DNA of 64,000 bases from an uncultured Granulosicoccaceae bacterium (GCA_937965695.1 CALCKW010000002.1:124001-188000); one strand, 5' to 3'; positions 8,963-18,759 are shown, counted from the first letter of the stretch. Numbers and translations: made by a program. Notes: generated from the letters alone by a model not told the origin.

Positions 8963-9415
8963 TTAGATAGACCTTGCCAACACTTTATCCAGCTGATTTG
9001 CGAACGCACGCCGATCACTTTGATTGAGCGGAGGCGGCCCTCCCGTCTGCACGCCACTGGAACGCATGGTTTCCATAAAATCGCGCATGCTCAATTTTTG
9101 TTTAATGGTCTGCACCGAGTAAAGTTCGCCGCGCGGGTTGAGTGCCATTGCACCTTTTTCCATCACCTCAGCGGCCAAAGGTATATCTGCCGTAATGACC
9201 AAATCACCCGGGTTGCATCGACTCACAATTTCGTCATCTGCAACATCGAATCCGCTGGCCACTTGCACGGTTTTTATAAAGGGCGAGCGAGGCACATGGA
9301 TGGCTTGATTGGCCACTAATGTCAGTAGAATTTTCTTTCGCTCAGCAGCGCGAAACAGAATGTCCTTAACCACACCCGGACAGGCGTCTGCGTCTACCCA
9401 AATTTGCATTTTCAT
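8963..9415 (-). CDS. yaiI: YaiI/YqxD family protein (UPF0178)
   Basis: The frame is open back to 9811, but the family domain starts at [14 protein letters not shown], so the start is set at the ATG at 9415, giving 150 residues, the normal length. Signature segments are [20 protein letters not shown] near the N-terminus, [21 protein letters not shown] and [20 protein letters not shown] near the C-terminus. The fold is PIN-like with conserved aspartates, which hints at a nuclease-like role, but the biochemical function is not known to me. It is convergent with the decarboxylase gene, 28 bases away. Confidence 0.88.
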   Translation of the reverse strand: MKMQIWVDADACPGVVKDILFRAAERKKILLTLVANQAIHVPRSPFIKTVQVASGFDVADDEIVSRCNPGDLVITADIPLAAEVMEKGAMALNPRGELYSVQTIKQKLSMRDFMETMRSSGVQTGGPPPLNQSDRRAFANQLDKVLARSI

Positions 9416-9903
9416 CGCTTCTTGCTCGCTCACTGTGTTCCCTATAATTGTGCCGATGATGCTACGCCGACGAAATGTACACTCAATAAATCGCTCATCA
9501 CCTTCCATAGCTAAGCTCAGCAAAAAAGGATGGACGGTCGCAGTTGAGCCTATTTGCGAACACGGAACTTGCTTTGCGTGTCTTTGTGCGGTTTCGCGCT
9601 TTATCCGGACAAGCACTGCACGCACCTTGAGTGCTGTATCCGAGTTCAAAAAAACCAAGCAACAAGCCACCGGCATCACATGCCGCAGGACACACAATCT
9701 GGTTATTTCGGTTTGGCTGCTCGCTCCACAGCAGCGAGAGCAGATTTGACGCCTGGTAGAGCTACCTCTGCTCGCAATTTCGCAGATTATAAACCCTTCA
9801 TTGAGGAGCAATTGTATCCCTCAATTTAATGGATAGCATAGACAGTGATTAAAGCAGCGCGATAAGTAGGGTAAGCTTCTGAGTTTTATAGGTTGAAACA
9901 ACC
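9416..9903. other. Intergenic region without a supported gene
   Basis: These 488 bases lie between divergent yaiI and the PhnA-like gene. Overlapping ORFs exist on both strands (for example 9554-9829 and the leader of the yaiI frame), but none has a ribosome-binding site with a recognisable product. An imperfect dyad, GCGAGAGCAGA ... TCTGCTCGC, lies at about 9745-9777. I see no tRNA or known RNA. Confidence 0.4.
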
Positions 9904-10482
9904 ATGGCCACTATTGATGTGTTGCGTTCGCGCAGCGGAGAATGCTGCGAGCTCTGTGGCGCTAAAGAAGACCTAGAGGAAGTTGCTGTTGGACCTAGCA
10001 GTGACGGTTCTGCTGAGAGCAGCCTTATCGCTTGTCGTATTTGTCACTCGGGTATAGCCAATCCACTTGAAATAGATGCCAATCACTGGCGCTGTCTGAC
10101 AGACTCAATGTGGAGCGAACATGACCCCGTTAAAGTCACCGCTTGGCGAATTCTTAATTCGCTCGCCGAAGAAGGCTGGACACACGAGCTTCTGGACATG
10201 CTCTATCTCGATGAAAACCAGCTAGCATGGGCAAAGGCAGGCTTGCCTGAAAACGGCGAAGATGGCTTGGTTCATCGCGATAGCAATGGTGCCATTTTAA
10301 GTGCTGGAGACTCGGTGACATTGATCAAGGACTTACCCGTCAAAGGCGCTAACTTTACAGCCAAACGCGGTACTGCTGTTCGCGGAATATCGCTCGTGCA
10401 AGACAATGCAGAGCATATTGAGGGTCGAGTTAACAGTCAGCGTATAGTGATACTGACCCAGTACGTCAAAAAATCCAACTAA
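9904..10482 (+). CDS. PhnA-like zinc-ribbon protein (YjdM family, long form)
   Basis: The 192-residue protein starts with a four-cysteine zinc ribbon: CELCG near residue 16 and CRICH near residue 44. The C-terminal part (DSNGAILSAGDSVTLIKDLPVKG ... KRGTAVRGI ... EGRVNSQRIVILTQYVKK) is the SH3-like PhnA domain. A middle segment of about 60 residues separates the two, as in the long form of the family. Despite the name, the family is not shown to act in phosphonate breakdown and its role is unknown. No phosphonate genes are nearby. Confidence 0.82.
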   Translation: MATIDVLRSRSGECCELCGAKEDLEEVAVGPSSDGSAESSLIACRICHSGIANPLEIDANHWRCLTDSMWSEHDPVKVTAWRILNSLAEEGWTHELLDMLYLDENQLAWAKAGLPENGEDGLVHRDSNGAILSAGDSVTLIKDLPVKGANFTAKRGTAVRGISLVQDNAEHIEGRVNSQRIVILTQYVKKSN

Positions 10483-10698
10483 ATAGCAAGCCTGTCCCTA
10501 TCAGATCAGATGAACAACCATCTATAGCTCCAGACTGAATAAACCCTTAGTGCCATGGAGCTTTAACGACACAATCCTTGAACTGAAGCCGCCTCAGAGC
10601 AGGCAACCGAGTCGAATTGGGTATAACCTTAGTTGATGGTCAAATTAAACCGCTTGATTCGGTCGGTGGTTACTGGTGTAGAGCAATAAGGGGATTTG

Positions 10699-12597
10699 AT
10701 GGACAGCCTAGGTTTGAGTTTAGACATGGTGGTTGTGTTGGCACTGCTGGCCTTCACTGTCTTTCTGTTCGCCTTTGAAATAGTGAGAGTTGATCTAGCG
10801 GCATTGTCAATTATGGTCTTACTAGGTGTGCTTAGTGAGGTTCCAGGGCTGGAAAAGCTTGCCGACCTCAATCACCTGTTTGATGGGTTCTCCAGTAATG
10901 CGGTGATATCGATTATTGCCGTGATGATCATAGGCGCTGGCCTTGACCAAACGGGTTTAATGAACCGGGTCGCCAAGGGTATAGTCAAGGTGGGTGGTAA
11001 CACCCAGAATCGCCTTATTCCAATTATCAGTGGCACTGTAGGTATCATCTCTTCTTTTATGCAAAACGTCGGCGCAGCAGCCTTGTTCCTGCCTGTCGTC
11101 TCACGCATCAGCAATCGCACGGGTGTGCCGGTCTCAAGGCTACTAATGCCAATGGGTTTTTGTGCAATCCTCGGCGGTACCGTCACTATGGTGGGATCAT
11201 CCCCACTAATATTACTCAACGATTTAATAGTTGGAGTGAATACCACCCTACCCGAAGCGGACAAAATGCGCAGCTTCGAACTGTTCGATGTCACGCCGAT
11301 CGGTTTGGCACTGCTAGCGACCGGTATCGTCTACTTTGTTGTTGCAGGTCGTTGGGTGCTGCCAGGAAAGAGCACCAACACCAATAACCCTCGGAATGTT
11401 CTTGAGTACTACCAGCGTATTTACTCGTTTACTCCACGAGTCCATGAGGTCATCGTTAAACCAGGTAGCCCTCTTGTGGGGCGAGGTGTACTAGAGCTGG
11501 TCGCTGAGTACGGTATAGACATTATCGGCATCCATTTTCGTGGTCGTACGCGTATGGAGCCGCCCGGCGACATTTTGGTTGAAGCACCGGCCAGACTCGC
11601 CGTCATTGCAAACTCTCTTCAATTGCGCCTTTTTGCAGAGCAAACAGGCTTGGAAATTGACCCGACCGGCAGCACCTTTGCCGAAGACCTAAGTTCCGAC
11701 AAATCGGGCATAGCAGAGCTCGTCATCCCCCCTGATTCAGCGATCATTGGCCGTACAGCTCGTGAAATCGGCATCCGTAAAAATCATGGCCTGTCCGTGC
11801 TGGCTCTGTCGCGTGGAGGCCATGCTTATAGCCGCTCTTGTGCCGACGCAGAAGATGAGGCCCGCGCCAGCCGCGAAGACGTCGGTGCAATGCAACTTCA
11901 AGCTGGAGATACCTTGGTCTGTCACACTGCTTGGGACTCTCTGGTGCGACTCGAAGAAAACCATCGAAACGACTATGTCGTCGTGACGTCTAATTTCCCA
12001 CACGATTCCTTTAGACCAGAAAAGACACTGTTTGCCTTGTTGTTCTTCTCTATTGCGCTTTCGCTGATTTTGTTTAGTGATATCAGACTTTCCCTTTGTC
12101 TGCTGATTGGAGCAACAGGGATGATTCTAAGCCGTGTTCTGAGCATCGATGAAGCCTACAGGGCTATTGGTTGGAACACCGTGTTTTTGCTCGCGAGTCT
12201 TATTCCTTTAGGCCATGCGGTACAAAATACGGGAACAGCGCAATGGATTGCCAACTTGGTGGTCAACTCGATGGGTGGCATGTCTATTTTATCGCTTCAG
12301 ATTGCAGTGGCTGTCCTCGCAACCGTGTTTACACTGGTCATGTCCAATGTCGGTGCGACAGTGTTACTCGTTCCACTCGCTGTCAATATCGCTCTGGCTG
12401 CTGGCGCTGACCCCGCGCTGTTTGCGCTGACAGTTGCAATCTCTACGTCCAATTCATTCTTGATCCCCACACACCAAGTCAATGCGTTGATCATGGGGCC
12501 CGGTGCTTACAGCGTAGTGGATTTCATTCGTTCGGGCGGCATTATGACGCTGCTATTTTTGGTGGTTTCGATCACCATGCTGAATCTGATTTTTTAA
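10699..12597 (+). CDS. SLC13/DASS family permease with two TrkA-C (RCK-C) domains
   Basis: The start is the ATG at 10699, preceded by AAGGGG; a TTG one codon upstream is an alternative. The 632-residue protein has membrane segments in the first ~210 residues, then a soluble middle with two RCK-C regulatory domains (about residues 235-320 and 335-425, for example VIVKPGSPLVGRGVLELVAE and LVIPPDSAIIGRTAREIG), then a second membrane half with SNVGATVLLVPLAVNIALAAG and SNSFLIPTHQVNALIMGPG. The two-half layout with an inserted RCK-C pair is common in bacterial sulfate or dicarboxylate SLC13 permeases. The substrate cannot be assigned. Confidence 0.85.
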   Translation: MDSLGLSLDMVVVLALLAFTVFLFAFEIVRVDLAALSIMVLLGVLSEVPGLEKLADLNHLFDGFSSNAVISIIAVMIIGAGLDQTGLMNRVAKGIVKVGGNTQNRLIPIISGTVGIISSFMQNVGAAALFLPVVSRISNRTGVPVSRLLMPMGFCAILGGTVTMVGSSPLILLNDLIVGVNTTLPEADKMRSFELFDVTPIGLALLATGIVYFVVAGRWVLPGKSTNTNNPRNVLEYYQRIYSFTPRVHEVIVKPGSPLVGRGVLELVAEYGIDIIGIHFRGRTRMEPPGDILVEAPARLAVIANSLQLRLFAEQTGLEIDPTGSTFAEDLSSDKSGIAELVIPPDSAIIGRTAREIGIRKNHGLSVLALSRGGHAYSRSCADAEDEARASREDVGAMQLQAGDTLVCHTAWDSLVRLEENHRNDYVVVTSNFPHDSFRPEKTLFALLFFSIALSLILFSDIRLSLCLLIGATGMILSRVLSIDEAYRAIGWNTVFLLASLIPLGHAVQNTGTAQWIANLVVNSMGGMSILSLQIAVAVLATVFTLVMSNVGATVLLVPLAVNIALAAGADPALFALTVAISTSNSFLIPTHQVNALIMGPGAYSVVDFIRSGGIMTLLFLVVSITMLNLIF

Positions 12598-12612
12598 TCA
12601 AAGCCGGCAAAC

Positions 12613-12636
12613 AAAAACGCCCGCATAAGCGGGCGT
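12613..12636 (-). terminator. Rho-independent terminator for the small membrane protein gene
   Basis: A perfect ACGCCCGC/GCGGGCGT stem (12617-12624 with 12629-12636) closes an ATAA loop. On the minus strand it is followed by TTTTTGTTTG, a good U-tract, and it lies 26 bases downstream of the stop at 12662. In the plus direction, after the SLC13 gene, the tail is not T-rich, so it mainly serves the minus strand. Confidence 0.75.
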
Positions 12637-12661
12637 ATAGGCGAGCAGAAATTGTGTTGAA

Positions 12662-12967
12662 TTAGACGCGATGTCTAACCAGAGCAACCAACAATACAAG
12701 CGCTAAGCAGATCGGCAACCCTTTGCTCGCGCTGGTCGCTACAGAGGAGAGAGGGCTGACTTGTAGTTCAGTCTCGTCAATGGCGTCAGTTGCTGCCAAT
12801 ACGGGCAATAATGTGTTCAGTGCTAAAACAATCTCGGGCTCAGCCACGGCAGGCTCAGTTACTACCGTCGCCTGCAGCTCACGATCGATACGTTGTACTT
12901 CCGCTGTGGCGGCTACGGCGCCAAACAGTGGGATACAAATCAGTATCAATCGAAAAATATAAACCAA
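12662..12967 (-). CDS. Small predicted exported/membrane protein, family unknown
   Basis: This is a 101-residue ORF with a hydrophobic N-terminus (YIFRLILICIPLFGAVAATA, a plausible signal peptide cleaved near residue 22), an acidic, alanine/valine/threonine-rich middle, and a C-terminal hydrophobic segment (GLPICLALVLLVALV) ending in R-H-R-V. The signal-spacer-helix-basic tail layout resembles processed surface or sorting-type small proteins, but I do not recognise a PEP-CTERM or GlyGly-CTERM motif. A convincing terminator follows it on the minus strand, which supports it being a real gene. Confidence 0.55.
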   Translation of the reverse strand: MVYIFRLILICIPLFGAVAATAEVQRIDRELQATVVTEPAVAEPEIVLALNTLLPVLAATDAIDETELQVSPLSSVATSASKGLPICLALVLLVALVRHRV

Positions 12968-13452
12968 CTTTCAATCTCCTTCGGGCCATCGCCCTTCTGA
13001 GTATTCAACCTTTTAAGTCGCTTCAATCTAAACCCGCTGTGTTTCACGATTCAGATTAGCTACCTTGGTCAACGAACGTATGTTGCAGTTTTGAAACACT
13101 TACCCAAAAAAACTCTTGAGATAAAGTCCCACAACGTCTGACCACGAAACAAATAATAACGCACGGACGCGACAGGAGTAAGTATTTCTTTAATACAATT
13201 TTGAAATAATTGTTGGGCTAAGAAATATATAACAGTCATATGCAACTAGAGCAAACAATTCTGATCAATTATCTGCAAAAAGCCCTATTCTGAGCAGATT
13301 TCTACGGTATTTTCTGATTATTGAGAATTATATTTAGTTAAGCGCTGAACGAATGAATAGCTCACTCAGATACTGCGGCGACCGAAACGACGGTCAAAAC
13401 AGCTCTTGCGACCCAAAAGGCTTGGGTCGCACCTTCGATTTATAATTGAATA
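12968..13452. other. AT-rich intergenic region
   Basis: These 485 bases lie upstream of the small membrane protein gene and downstream of dctM. They are AT-rich with A/T tracts around 13180-13340 and have no credible ORF. The dctM terminator hairpin (13408-13430) sits at the right end. The rest would hold the promoter of the minus-strand small gene; I cannot assign its elements. Confidence 0.4.
13408..13430 (-). terminator. Hairpin terminator after the TRAP permease genes
   Basis: A perfect nine-base stem (GCGACCCAA at 13408-13416 with TTGGGTCGC at 13422-13430) with a five-base loop lies 23 bases after the dctM stop. On the minus strand it is followed by AAGAGCTGTTTT, a weak U-tract, so termination efficiency may be moderate. 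Confidence 0.6.
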
Positions 13453-14856
13453 TCAATTCAACAACGATGGCAAATAGAGAACTATCTGCGGAAAGGCCAC
13501 CAGACCTGCAATAGTCAGTGCATCTGCAACAAAAAACGGCGAAGCACCTCTGAACACATCTTGCACCGAAATGTCTGAACGCACGCCTGCAACAACAAAG
13601 CAATTTAAACCTATTGGTGGTGTAATCAGACAGAGTTCGGCCATTTTAACCACGACAATGCCGAACCAAATGGCACAGCCCCCCGCTGTCATGCCAAATG
13701 CGCTCTCAGCAGCCGTCACATCAGGCCCGCCATTGAGTGCAATAACAGCCGGGAAGACGATAGGCAGTGTCAGCAACAACATACCGATTGCGTCCATGAA
13801 CATGCCAAGTACGGCATAGGCCAACAATATACAGACAAAGGTCATCATCGGGCTTTGGTCGAGAGAGACTATCCAGTCGGAGAAAGCCGAGGGTAAATCA
13901 GCAAACCCAAGAAAACGTACATAGATCAACACACCCCAAATGATGCTGAATATCATCACTGACAATTTTGCGGTCTCTAACAACGCCATTTTTAAATCAG
14001 GCCATTTCATGCCGCGAGCCAATGCCACGAGGAAAACCACAAACGCGCCTATCGCACCACCTTCCGTTGGTGTGCCCCACGCGTCTCCACCGAAGGGGTT
14101 GTAGATAAAACAGATAATGATGACAACTACAAATACGATTGGCAGCGCGCCGGGCAGAGATTGAAAGCGCTGCGCCCATGTGAAACCCCGCACAGGTGGT
14201 CCCAGATTCGGGTTGAGCATTGCCATACCGATGACCAGCCCTGCGTAGACGACCGCCGAAAAGGCCCCAGGTATAAAACCCGCCAGTATTAATGTACCGA
14301 CGTCTTGTTCGACAATGATGGCGTAGATAACCAAAATAGCCGATGGGGGAATGAGCGAAGCCAGTGTGCCGGCCGCTGCCACGACACCGGCCGCAAAGCG
14401 GCGGTCATACCCTACTTTTAACATTTCTGGGATAGCGATTCGGGCAAATACCGCTGATGTGGCCACCGAGGCACCAGACACGGCAGCAAAACCTGCTGTG
14501 GCGAAGACTGTCGACACACCCAAACCACCGGGCAACCAACCCACCCAACGCTTGGCGGCTTCGAATAAGGCCTTAGTCAAACCGGCGTGATAAGCCAGGT
14601 AACCAATCAATATAAAAGTGGGTATGAGCGACAAAGCTTGGCTAGAGACTTTGGAGTGCGGGACCTGTCCAGCAATTTTAGTGGCGACGGTTAGTGCCCA
14701 GATAAATTCACTGCCGGCATAGGCTTTTTTTGCCCAGAAAATCCACACCAAACCCGCTAGACCTGCGGTGGCTGCCGCAAAAGCGACGCGCATACCCAGC
14801 ACCACCAACACCATCATGATGCTGGTGACAAACAGACCAATATCGATACTCGTCAT
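13453..14856 (-). CDS. dctM: TRAP transporter large permease (DctM)
   Basis: The 467-residue protein is strongly hydrophobic with about 12-13 membrane segments and the DctM patterns GASVATSAVFARIAIPEML, GTLASLIPPSAILVIYAIIVE and LTPPIGLNCFVVAG. The large subunit of a TRAP transporter carries the sodium-coupled translocation channel. Its start overlaps the dctQ stop by four bases (ATGA), so the two are translationally coupled. No DctP periplasmic binding protein gene lies on either side, so the substrate, usually a carboxylate, cannot be guessed from context. Confidence 0.92.
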   Translation of the reverse strand: MTSIDIGLFVTSIMMVLVVLGMRVAFAAATAGLAGLVWIFWAKKAYAGSEFIWALTVATKIAGQVPHSKVSSQALSLIPTFILIGYLAYHAGLTKALFEAAKRWVGWLPGGLGVSTVFATAGFAAVSGASVATSAVFARIAIPEMLKVGYDRRFAAGVVAAAGTLASLIPPSAILVIYAIIVEQDVGTLILAGFIPGAFSAVVYAGLVIGMAMLNPNLGPPVRGFTWAQRFQSLPGALPIVFVVVIIICFIYNPFGGDAWGTPTEGGAIGAFVVFLVALARGMKWPDLKMALLETAKLSVMIFSIIWGVLIYVRFLGFADLPSAFSDWIVSLDQSPMMTFVCILLAYAVLGMFMDAIGMLLLTLPIVFPAVIALNGGPDVTAAESAFGMTAGGCAIWFGIVVVKMAELCLITPPIGLNCFVVAGVRSDISVQDVFRGASPFFVADALTIAGLVAFPQIVLYLPSLLN

Positions 14857-15500
14857 TGCTCTGCTCCAGCGGCCTTGGCGCTTAACGTCGCTTGCGCTTC
14901 TCGCTCTGCAAGCGTGGCAGCATCTTCGATCATCGGCACGGCAACGGGTCTAGGGTTGCCACTGAACAAAGCTCCAGCGTAGCTGTAACACTGCAAGACC
15001 AATCGCAAACTGAGCACGCTAAAAGCGACTGGCACAAGCAACTTAGCTGGCCACAAGGGCAATCGAATATCTAAACTCGAGTCTCGGCTCCAAAGAGGGG
15101 CAGCAAAATCGAATGAGCGCTCAAAGTGGGACCAACTGCCCCAGACCAATAACAGCATCAGTAGCAAAGTGACTAGACAACCCAACAATTCACAAAACCA
15201 GAGCGGCCTACCTTGCAGTCTTCCTATCAGCATATCCATTCGAATATGCCCTCCCAGTCGTTGGCCGTAAGCCACCCCCAGAAAGGCGATGACTGGCATC
15301 GCTTGTTCTATCCAATCTACGTAGCCCGAGATGGGCTGATTGAACATTTGACGTCCTCCGACACTGGCAACCGCAAGCAGCATCAAAGAGAACACCGCTA
15401 TCCCACCTAATAGCGCTAGAAATTTTTCCACGCGTTCTAAGCTTTGATCCAGACGACTGAGCAAGCTGTGGTCGGTCAACACTGGGGAATCGGAAGCCAT
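14853..15500 (-). CDS. dctQ: TRAP transporter small permease (DctQ)
   Basis: This 215-residue protein has four predicted membrane segments and the DctQ core QPISGYVDWIEQAMPVIAFL ... YGQRLGGHIRMDMLIGRLQG, which is diagnostic. It forms the scaffold that packs against DctM in the inner membrane. It is slightly longer than usual because of a charged N-terminus and an alanine/glutamate-rich tail. It is the first gene of the pair; the upstream neighbour on the same strand is the RluA-type gene, which is 387 bases away and unrelated. Confidence 0.9.
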   Translation of the reverse strand: MASDSPVLTDHSLLSRLDQSLERVEKFLALLGGIAVFSLMLLAVASVGGRQMFNQPISGYVDWIEQAMPVIAFLGVAYGQRLGGHIRMDMLIGRLQGRPLWFCELLGCLVTLLLMLLLVWGSWSHFERSFDFAAPLWSRDSSLDIRLPLWPAKLLVPVAFSVLSLRLVLQCYSYAGALFSGNPRPVAVPMIEDAATLAEREAQATLSAKAAGAEQ

Positions 15501-15887
15501 GCATCACCCTTTAACAAGGCGCTGAACAGCTGACGGTGTTCAAACGCGTGATCTAATAAATTCGTTGTCGAGAGCTTTATCTCAACCCTTTTATCAACCT
15601 AAGTTAGCATTTTGAGGCAAAGCTGAAAACGATTAGGCATTAAGGGGCCTCAGATCAACTCATACTCAGGCCATCGACGCGCTAAATTTGGCCCAACCGC
15701 GTTGCAATACTAGCCAAAAGTTCCCCCTATTGCCGTTGATTCGCGCCTTGCTGGGTCTAAACTTTTCACACCGACATCACTGACCAGATGTTTTCTGACG
15801 CTCCCTAACACCTGCTGCTCAGCGTTTTCGATCTAACCATTCACGGATTGTTGTTTGTTGATAACACAACACGATAATTGCCTTTAA
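15501..15887. other. Intergenic region upstream of dctQM
   Basis: These 387 bases follow the RluA-type gene and precede dctQ on the minus strand. They hold no ORF that looks coding. In particular there is no trace of a dctP gene or gene fragment. The promoter for dctQM is expected in the part nearest 15500; no clear elements are seen. Confidence 0.4.
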
Positions 15888-17510
15888 TCAAAAAGGTGCT
15901 GGTACAGTAAAGCTCACATGCTCTCCTGAAGCTGGGTGAACAAAGCTCAAGCTTTGTGCATGCAAATGTAATCGTTGCCCGGGTTTGCCATAGAGTTCGT
16001 CGCCAACTATCGGGAGCCCAAGGCCTGAGGGATGTGCCATATGCACTCTCAGCTGGTGTGTTCGGCCCGTCACAGGAAATAACTGCACACGGGTTTGACC
16101 TTTTTCGATACACAACACTTTCCAATGTGTCTTTGCTTCTCTACCGTGCTGAGCGCATACCAATTGACGCGGGCGGTCTTCAAGATCGACACGTAAAGGC
16201 AACTCGATGTCTCCCGCTCGGGCCTTCAATTCACCATCCAATAGCGCGATGTATTGCTTGCTGATGGTGCGTTTAGCAAATTGCCGCTGCAGCGCTTTGT
16301 GATCTCGCCGTGTCTTGGCCACTAACAATAACCCAGAGGTAGATTGGTCCAGACGATGCACCAACTGTAATTCGGGCAAGTCGGGGTATCGCGCCTGTAA
16401 ACGGCTTTGCACAGAATCAATCGTTGCCAAGCCTGGCACAGACAATTGTCCTGCTGGTTTGTTAACCAGCAACAGATGTTTGTCTTCAAACACTATTGTT
16501 GGCGCTGCCACATTGTCGAACGGTTGCAGGTGTTCAGGCTGTCGCCCGGGGGTCAGTCCGTCAAGCATAAACGCTAACAATGGTGCGCACCTGCCACGGC
16601 AAGATGGATAGAAATGGGCATGATGCCGTATGCCGTCGGCGGGCGATTGCCCCCACCAAAACTCCGCTAAAGCGATAGGTGTCATGCCTTGGCTGTAGGC
16701 ATAGTTCAACAGTTTGGGGCCTGCGCAATCACCAATGCCATCCAACACCATCCGACCTTCAAATAACTGGGCCAGTGTGGAGCTCTCACCGCAAGCGTTG
16801 TGGATGGAATAGCCAGCCTGTATCTGTGTCTGGATATGACGCTGCAATTCTTCAACTTCAGCGGTTATTGATCTAATGGGTTCAGCGTGACTGGCAATCG
16901 CTAGCTCTAGCGGCGCGAGTTCTTCTCGCACCTTTCTCTTGTCTTCGGCTCGGCGCCTCGCATCAGCTTCTCCTTCACGCTGTAGATCGACCAGCTGCTC
17001 CGCTGATGCTTGCTCTCTAGCTGATCGTCTAGCCGCCTTGCGCTGAACAAGCCTCGCCTGTAATAGCCTAGTGTTGTCAGTGAGAGATTCTCGTGTCGCT
17101 AACAGTTGTTGTTTTGCAAATAGAAACGCCGGGTCATCACGACGGTTTTTCAATTCACTTTGTAATTGAGTCAGGCGCGTCATGGCTGGAGGCAAAAACT
17201 GTTCACGTTGCTGCATATCAAAAGCGGGTGGCACAAACCCTGGCACCAACCAACGATCAGCGAGTTGTCCACTAAACCCATGTAAGCAAGAGAGCACGCC
17301 GGCTATGTCGCGAACGACCAAAACACCAAACATCCGACCCACCCCTACGGCCAAGAGCTCTTTCAGGGGGTCGTCTGCATTTTTTAACACCGTTTGTAAA
17401 TCCCTAGCTGCTTGCTCTGCATAGGGTGAAGGGCTATTACAAAATGGGCTGTCAAAACCAACAGGAAAAATGCTGTCGGGCGGAGCCGAAAAGGGATGGG
17501 TTAACGTCAT
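15888..17510 (-). CDS. RluA-family pseudouridine synthase, long form with N-terminal extension
   Basis: The start is taken at the ATG at 17510 (MTLTHPFSAP); a GTG three codons upstream is possible. The C-terminal ~215 residues are a complete RluA catalytic domain: LLLVNKPAGQLSVPG, LVHRLDQSTSGLLL with catalytic D388, RTHQLRVHMAHP and GDELYG. It converts uridine to pseudouridine in rRNA or tRNA. The first ~320 residues contain a conserved N-terminal region (RMFGVLVVRDIAGVLSCLHGF ... LVPGFVPPAFD) and a long charged coiled coil (about 110-220). This long architecture is known in other gammaproteobacteria. There is no S4 domain. The RNA target is unknown. Confidence 0.88.
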   Translation of the reverse strand: MTLTHPFSAPPDSIFPVGFDSPFCNSPSPYAEQAARDLQTVLKNADDPLKELLAVGVGRMFGVLVVRDIAGVLSCLHGFSGQLADRWLVPGFVPPAFDMQQREQFLPPAMTRLTQLQSELKNRRDDPAFLFAKQQLLATRESLTDNTRLLQARLVQRKAARRSAREQASAEQLVDLQREGEADARRRAEDKRKVREELAPLELAIASHAEPIRSITAEVEELQRHIQTQIQAGYSIHNACGESSTLAQLFEGRMVLDGIGDCAGPKLLNYAYSQGMTPIALAEFWWGQSPADGIRHHAHFYPSCRGRCAPLLAFMLDGLTPGRQPEHLQPFDNVAAPTIVFEDKHLLLVNKPAGQLSVPGLATIDSVQSRLQARYPDLPELQLVHRLDQSTSGLLLVAKTRRDHKALQRQFAKRTISKQYIALLDGELKARAGDIELPLRVDLEDRPRQLVCAQHGREAKTHWKVLCIEKGQTRVQLFPVTGRTHQLRVHMAHPSGLGLPIVGDELYGKPGQRLHLHAQSLSFVHPASGEHVSFTVPAPF

Positions 17511-17614
17511 TCGAAGCACTTACAAAGCGAGTGTTAGCGAGAATTTGCTAGGATGATTTAGACCACAGGCACCGGCTGTGGCATGATCGCTAGTTTCCTC
17601 AAGGATGTTACAGC

Positions 17615-18742
17615 ATGCCAGCCCTGTTGCCAGACGTCGACCCAGACGGATTACTCGAGTTTTCGGTGGTCTATACCGACCGCTCGCTCAATCACATGTC
17701 ACAAAATTTCCAAGCGGTGATGAAAGACTTACACGGCACGTTGTGCGAAGTCTACAACGCCCAATCTGCGGTCGTTGTGCCTGGCAGCGGCACTTATGCG
17801 ATGGAAGCGGTTGCGCGCCAATTTGCCGGTGAAAAGCACACGTTGATTATTCGTAACGGTTGGTTTAGCTACCGCTGGACACAAATCTTAGACGCAGGTC
17901 AGTTTGCTTCAGGCAGCACTGTACTGCGGGCTCGCCAGACGACACCAGGCCACCAGCAACCCTTTGCACCTGTACACGTCGAAGAAGTCATTGAGGCGAT
18001 CAACAACGAACACCCTCAAGTGGTTTTTGCCCCACACGTTGAAACCTCTTCAGGCATGATGCTGCCGGAGGAATACATCAAAGCAGTGGCTGATGCCACA
18101 CACGCTGTGGGTGGTTTGTTTGTTCTAGACTGCATCGCCTCCGGCACCGTCTGGGTCGATATGGAAGCACTCGGTGTCGATGTCCTTGTCAGTGCACCGC
18201 AAAAAGGCTGGAGCGGTCCACCTTGTGCTGGTTTGGCGATGCTCAGCGAAAGAGCAGTCACCGCGTTGGATCAAACTGAGAGCAGCAGCTACTCCTGTGA
18301 TCTGAAAAAATGGCATCAAATTATGCTGGCCTATCTCGGTGGTGGCCACGCCTATCACGCGACAATGCCAACCGATGCCTTACGTCAGTTTCGCGATGTG
18401 GCCTTGGAAACAGCCAAATTAGGCTTCGACAAGGTGAAAACACAGCAACTTGAATTGGGCCAGAAAGTTAGGCAAGTTCTGGCTGAGGCGGGTTATCGCT
18501 CGGTAGCCGCCGCTGGCTTTGAAGCCCCTGGGGTAGTCGTTGTCTACACTGACGATGTGGACCAACACAATGGCAAAAAATTTGCCGCCGCTGGCGTGCA
18601 AATAGCTGCTGGTGTGCCACTTCGCTGTAACGAGCCCGCTGACTATCAGAGTTTTCGTATTGGCCTTTTTGGTCTAGATAAACTTGCTGATGTAGACGCT
18701 ACCGTCGCGCGCTTCAAACAAGCGCTCGTTAGCTCTAGCTAA
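17615..18742 (+). CDS. Class V aminotransferase (alanine-glyoxylate aminotransferase type)
   Basis: The 375-residue protein has the class V fold-type I pattern: VVPGSGTYAMEAVARQF near residue 55, FAPHVETSSGMMLP, LDCIASG with the PLP-pyridine Asp, and SAPQKGWSGPP with Schiff-base Lys K197. Family members transaminate serine, alanine or glyoxylate, or process related amino donors, in the cytoplasm. The exact substrate is open. A hairpin directly follows the gene. It is divergent from the RluA-type gene. Confidence 0.87.
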   Translation: MPALLPDVDPDGLLEFSVVYTDRSLNHMSQNFQAVMKDLHGTLCEVYNAQSAVVVPGSGTYAMEAVARQFAGEKHTLIIRNGWFSYRWTQILDAGQFASGSTVLRARQTTPGHQQPFAPVHVEEVIEAINNEHPQVVFAPHVETSSGMMLPEEYIKAVADATHAVGGLFVLDCIASGTVWVDMEALGVDVLVSAPQKGWSGPPCAGLAMLSERAVTALDQTESSSYSCDLKKWHQIMLAYLGGGHAYHATMPTDALRQFRDVALETAKLGFDKVKTQQLELGQKVRQVLAEAGYRSVAAAGFEAPGVVVVYTDDVDQHNGKKFAAAGVQIAAGVPLRCNEPADYQSFRIGLFGLDKLADVDATVARFKQALVSSS

Positions 18743-18759
18743 GGTCTATTGTGTCGTTT

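Noticed and set aside
9416..9811. Long N-terminal extension of the yaiI reading frame
   Set aside because: The conserved domain begins at 9415, normal family length is reached there, and the extension looks unlike protein.
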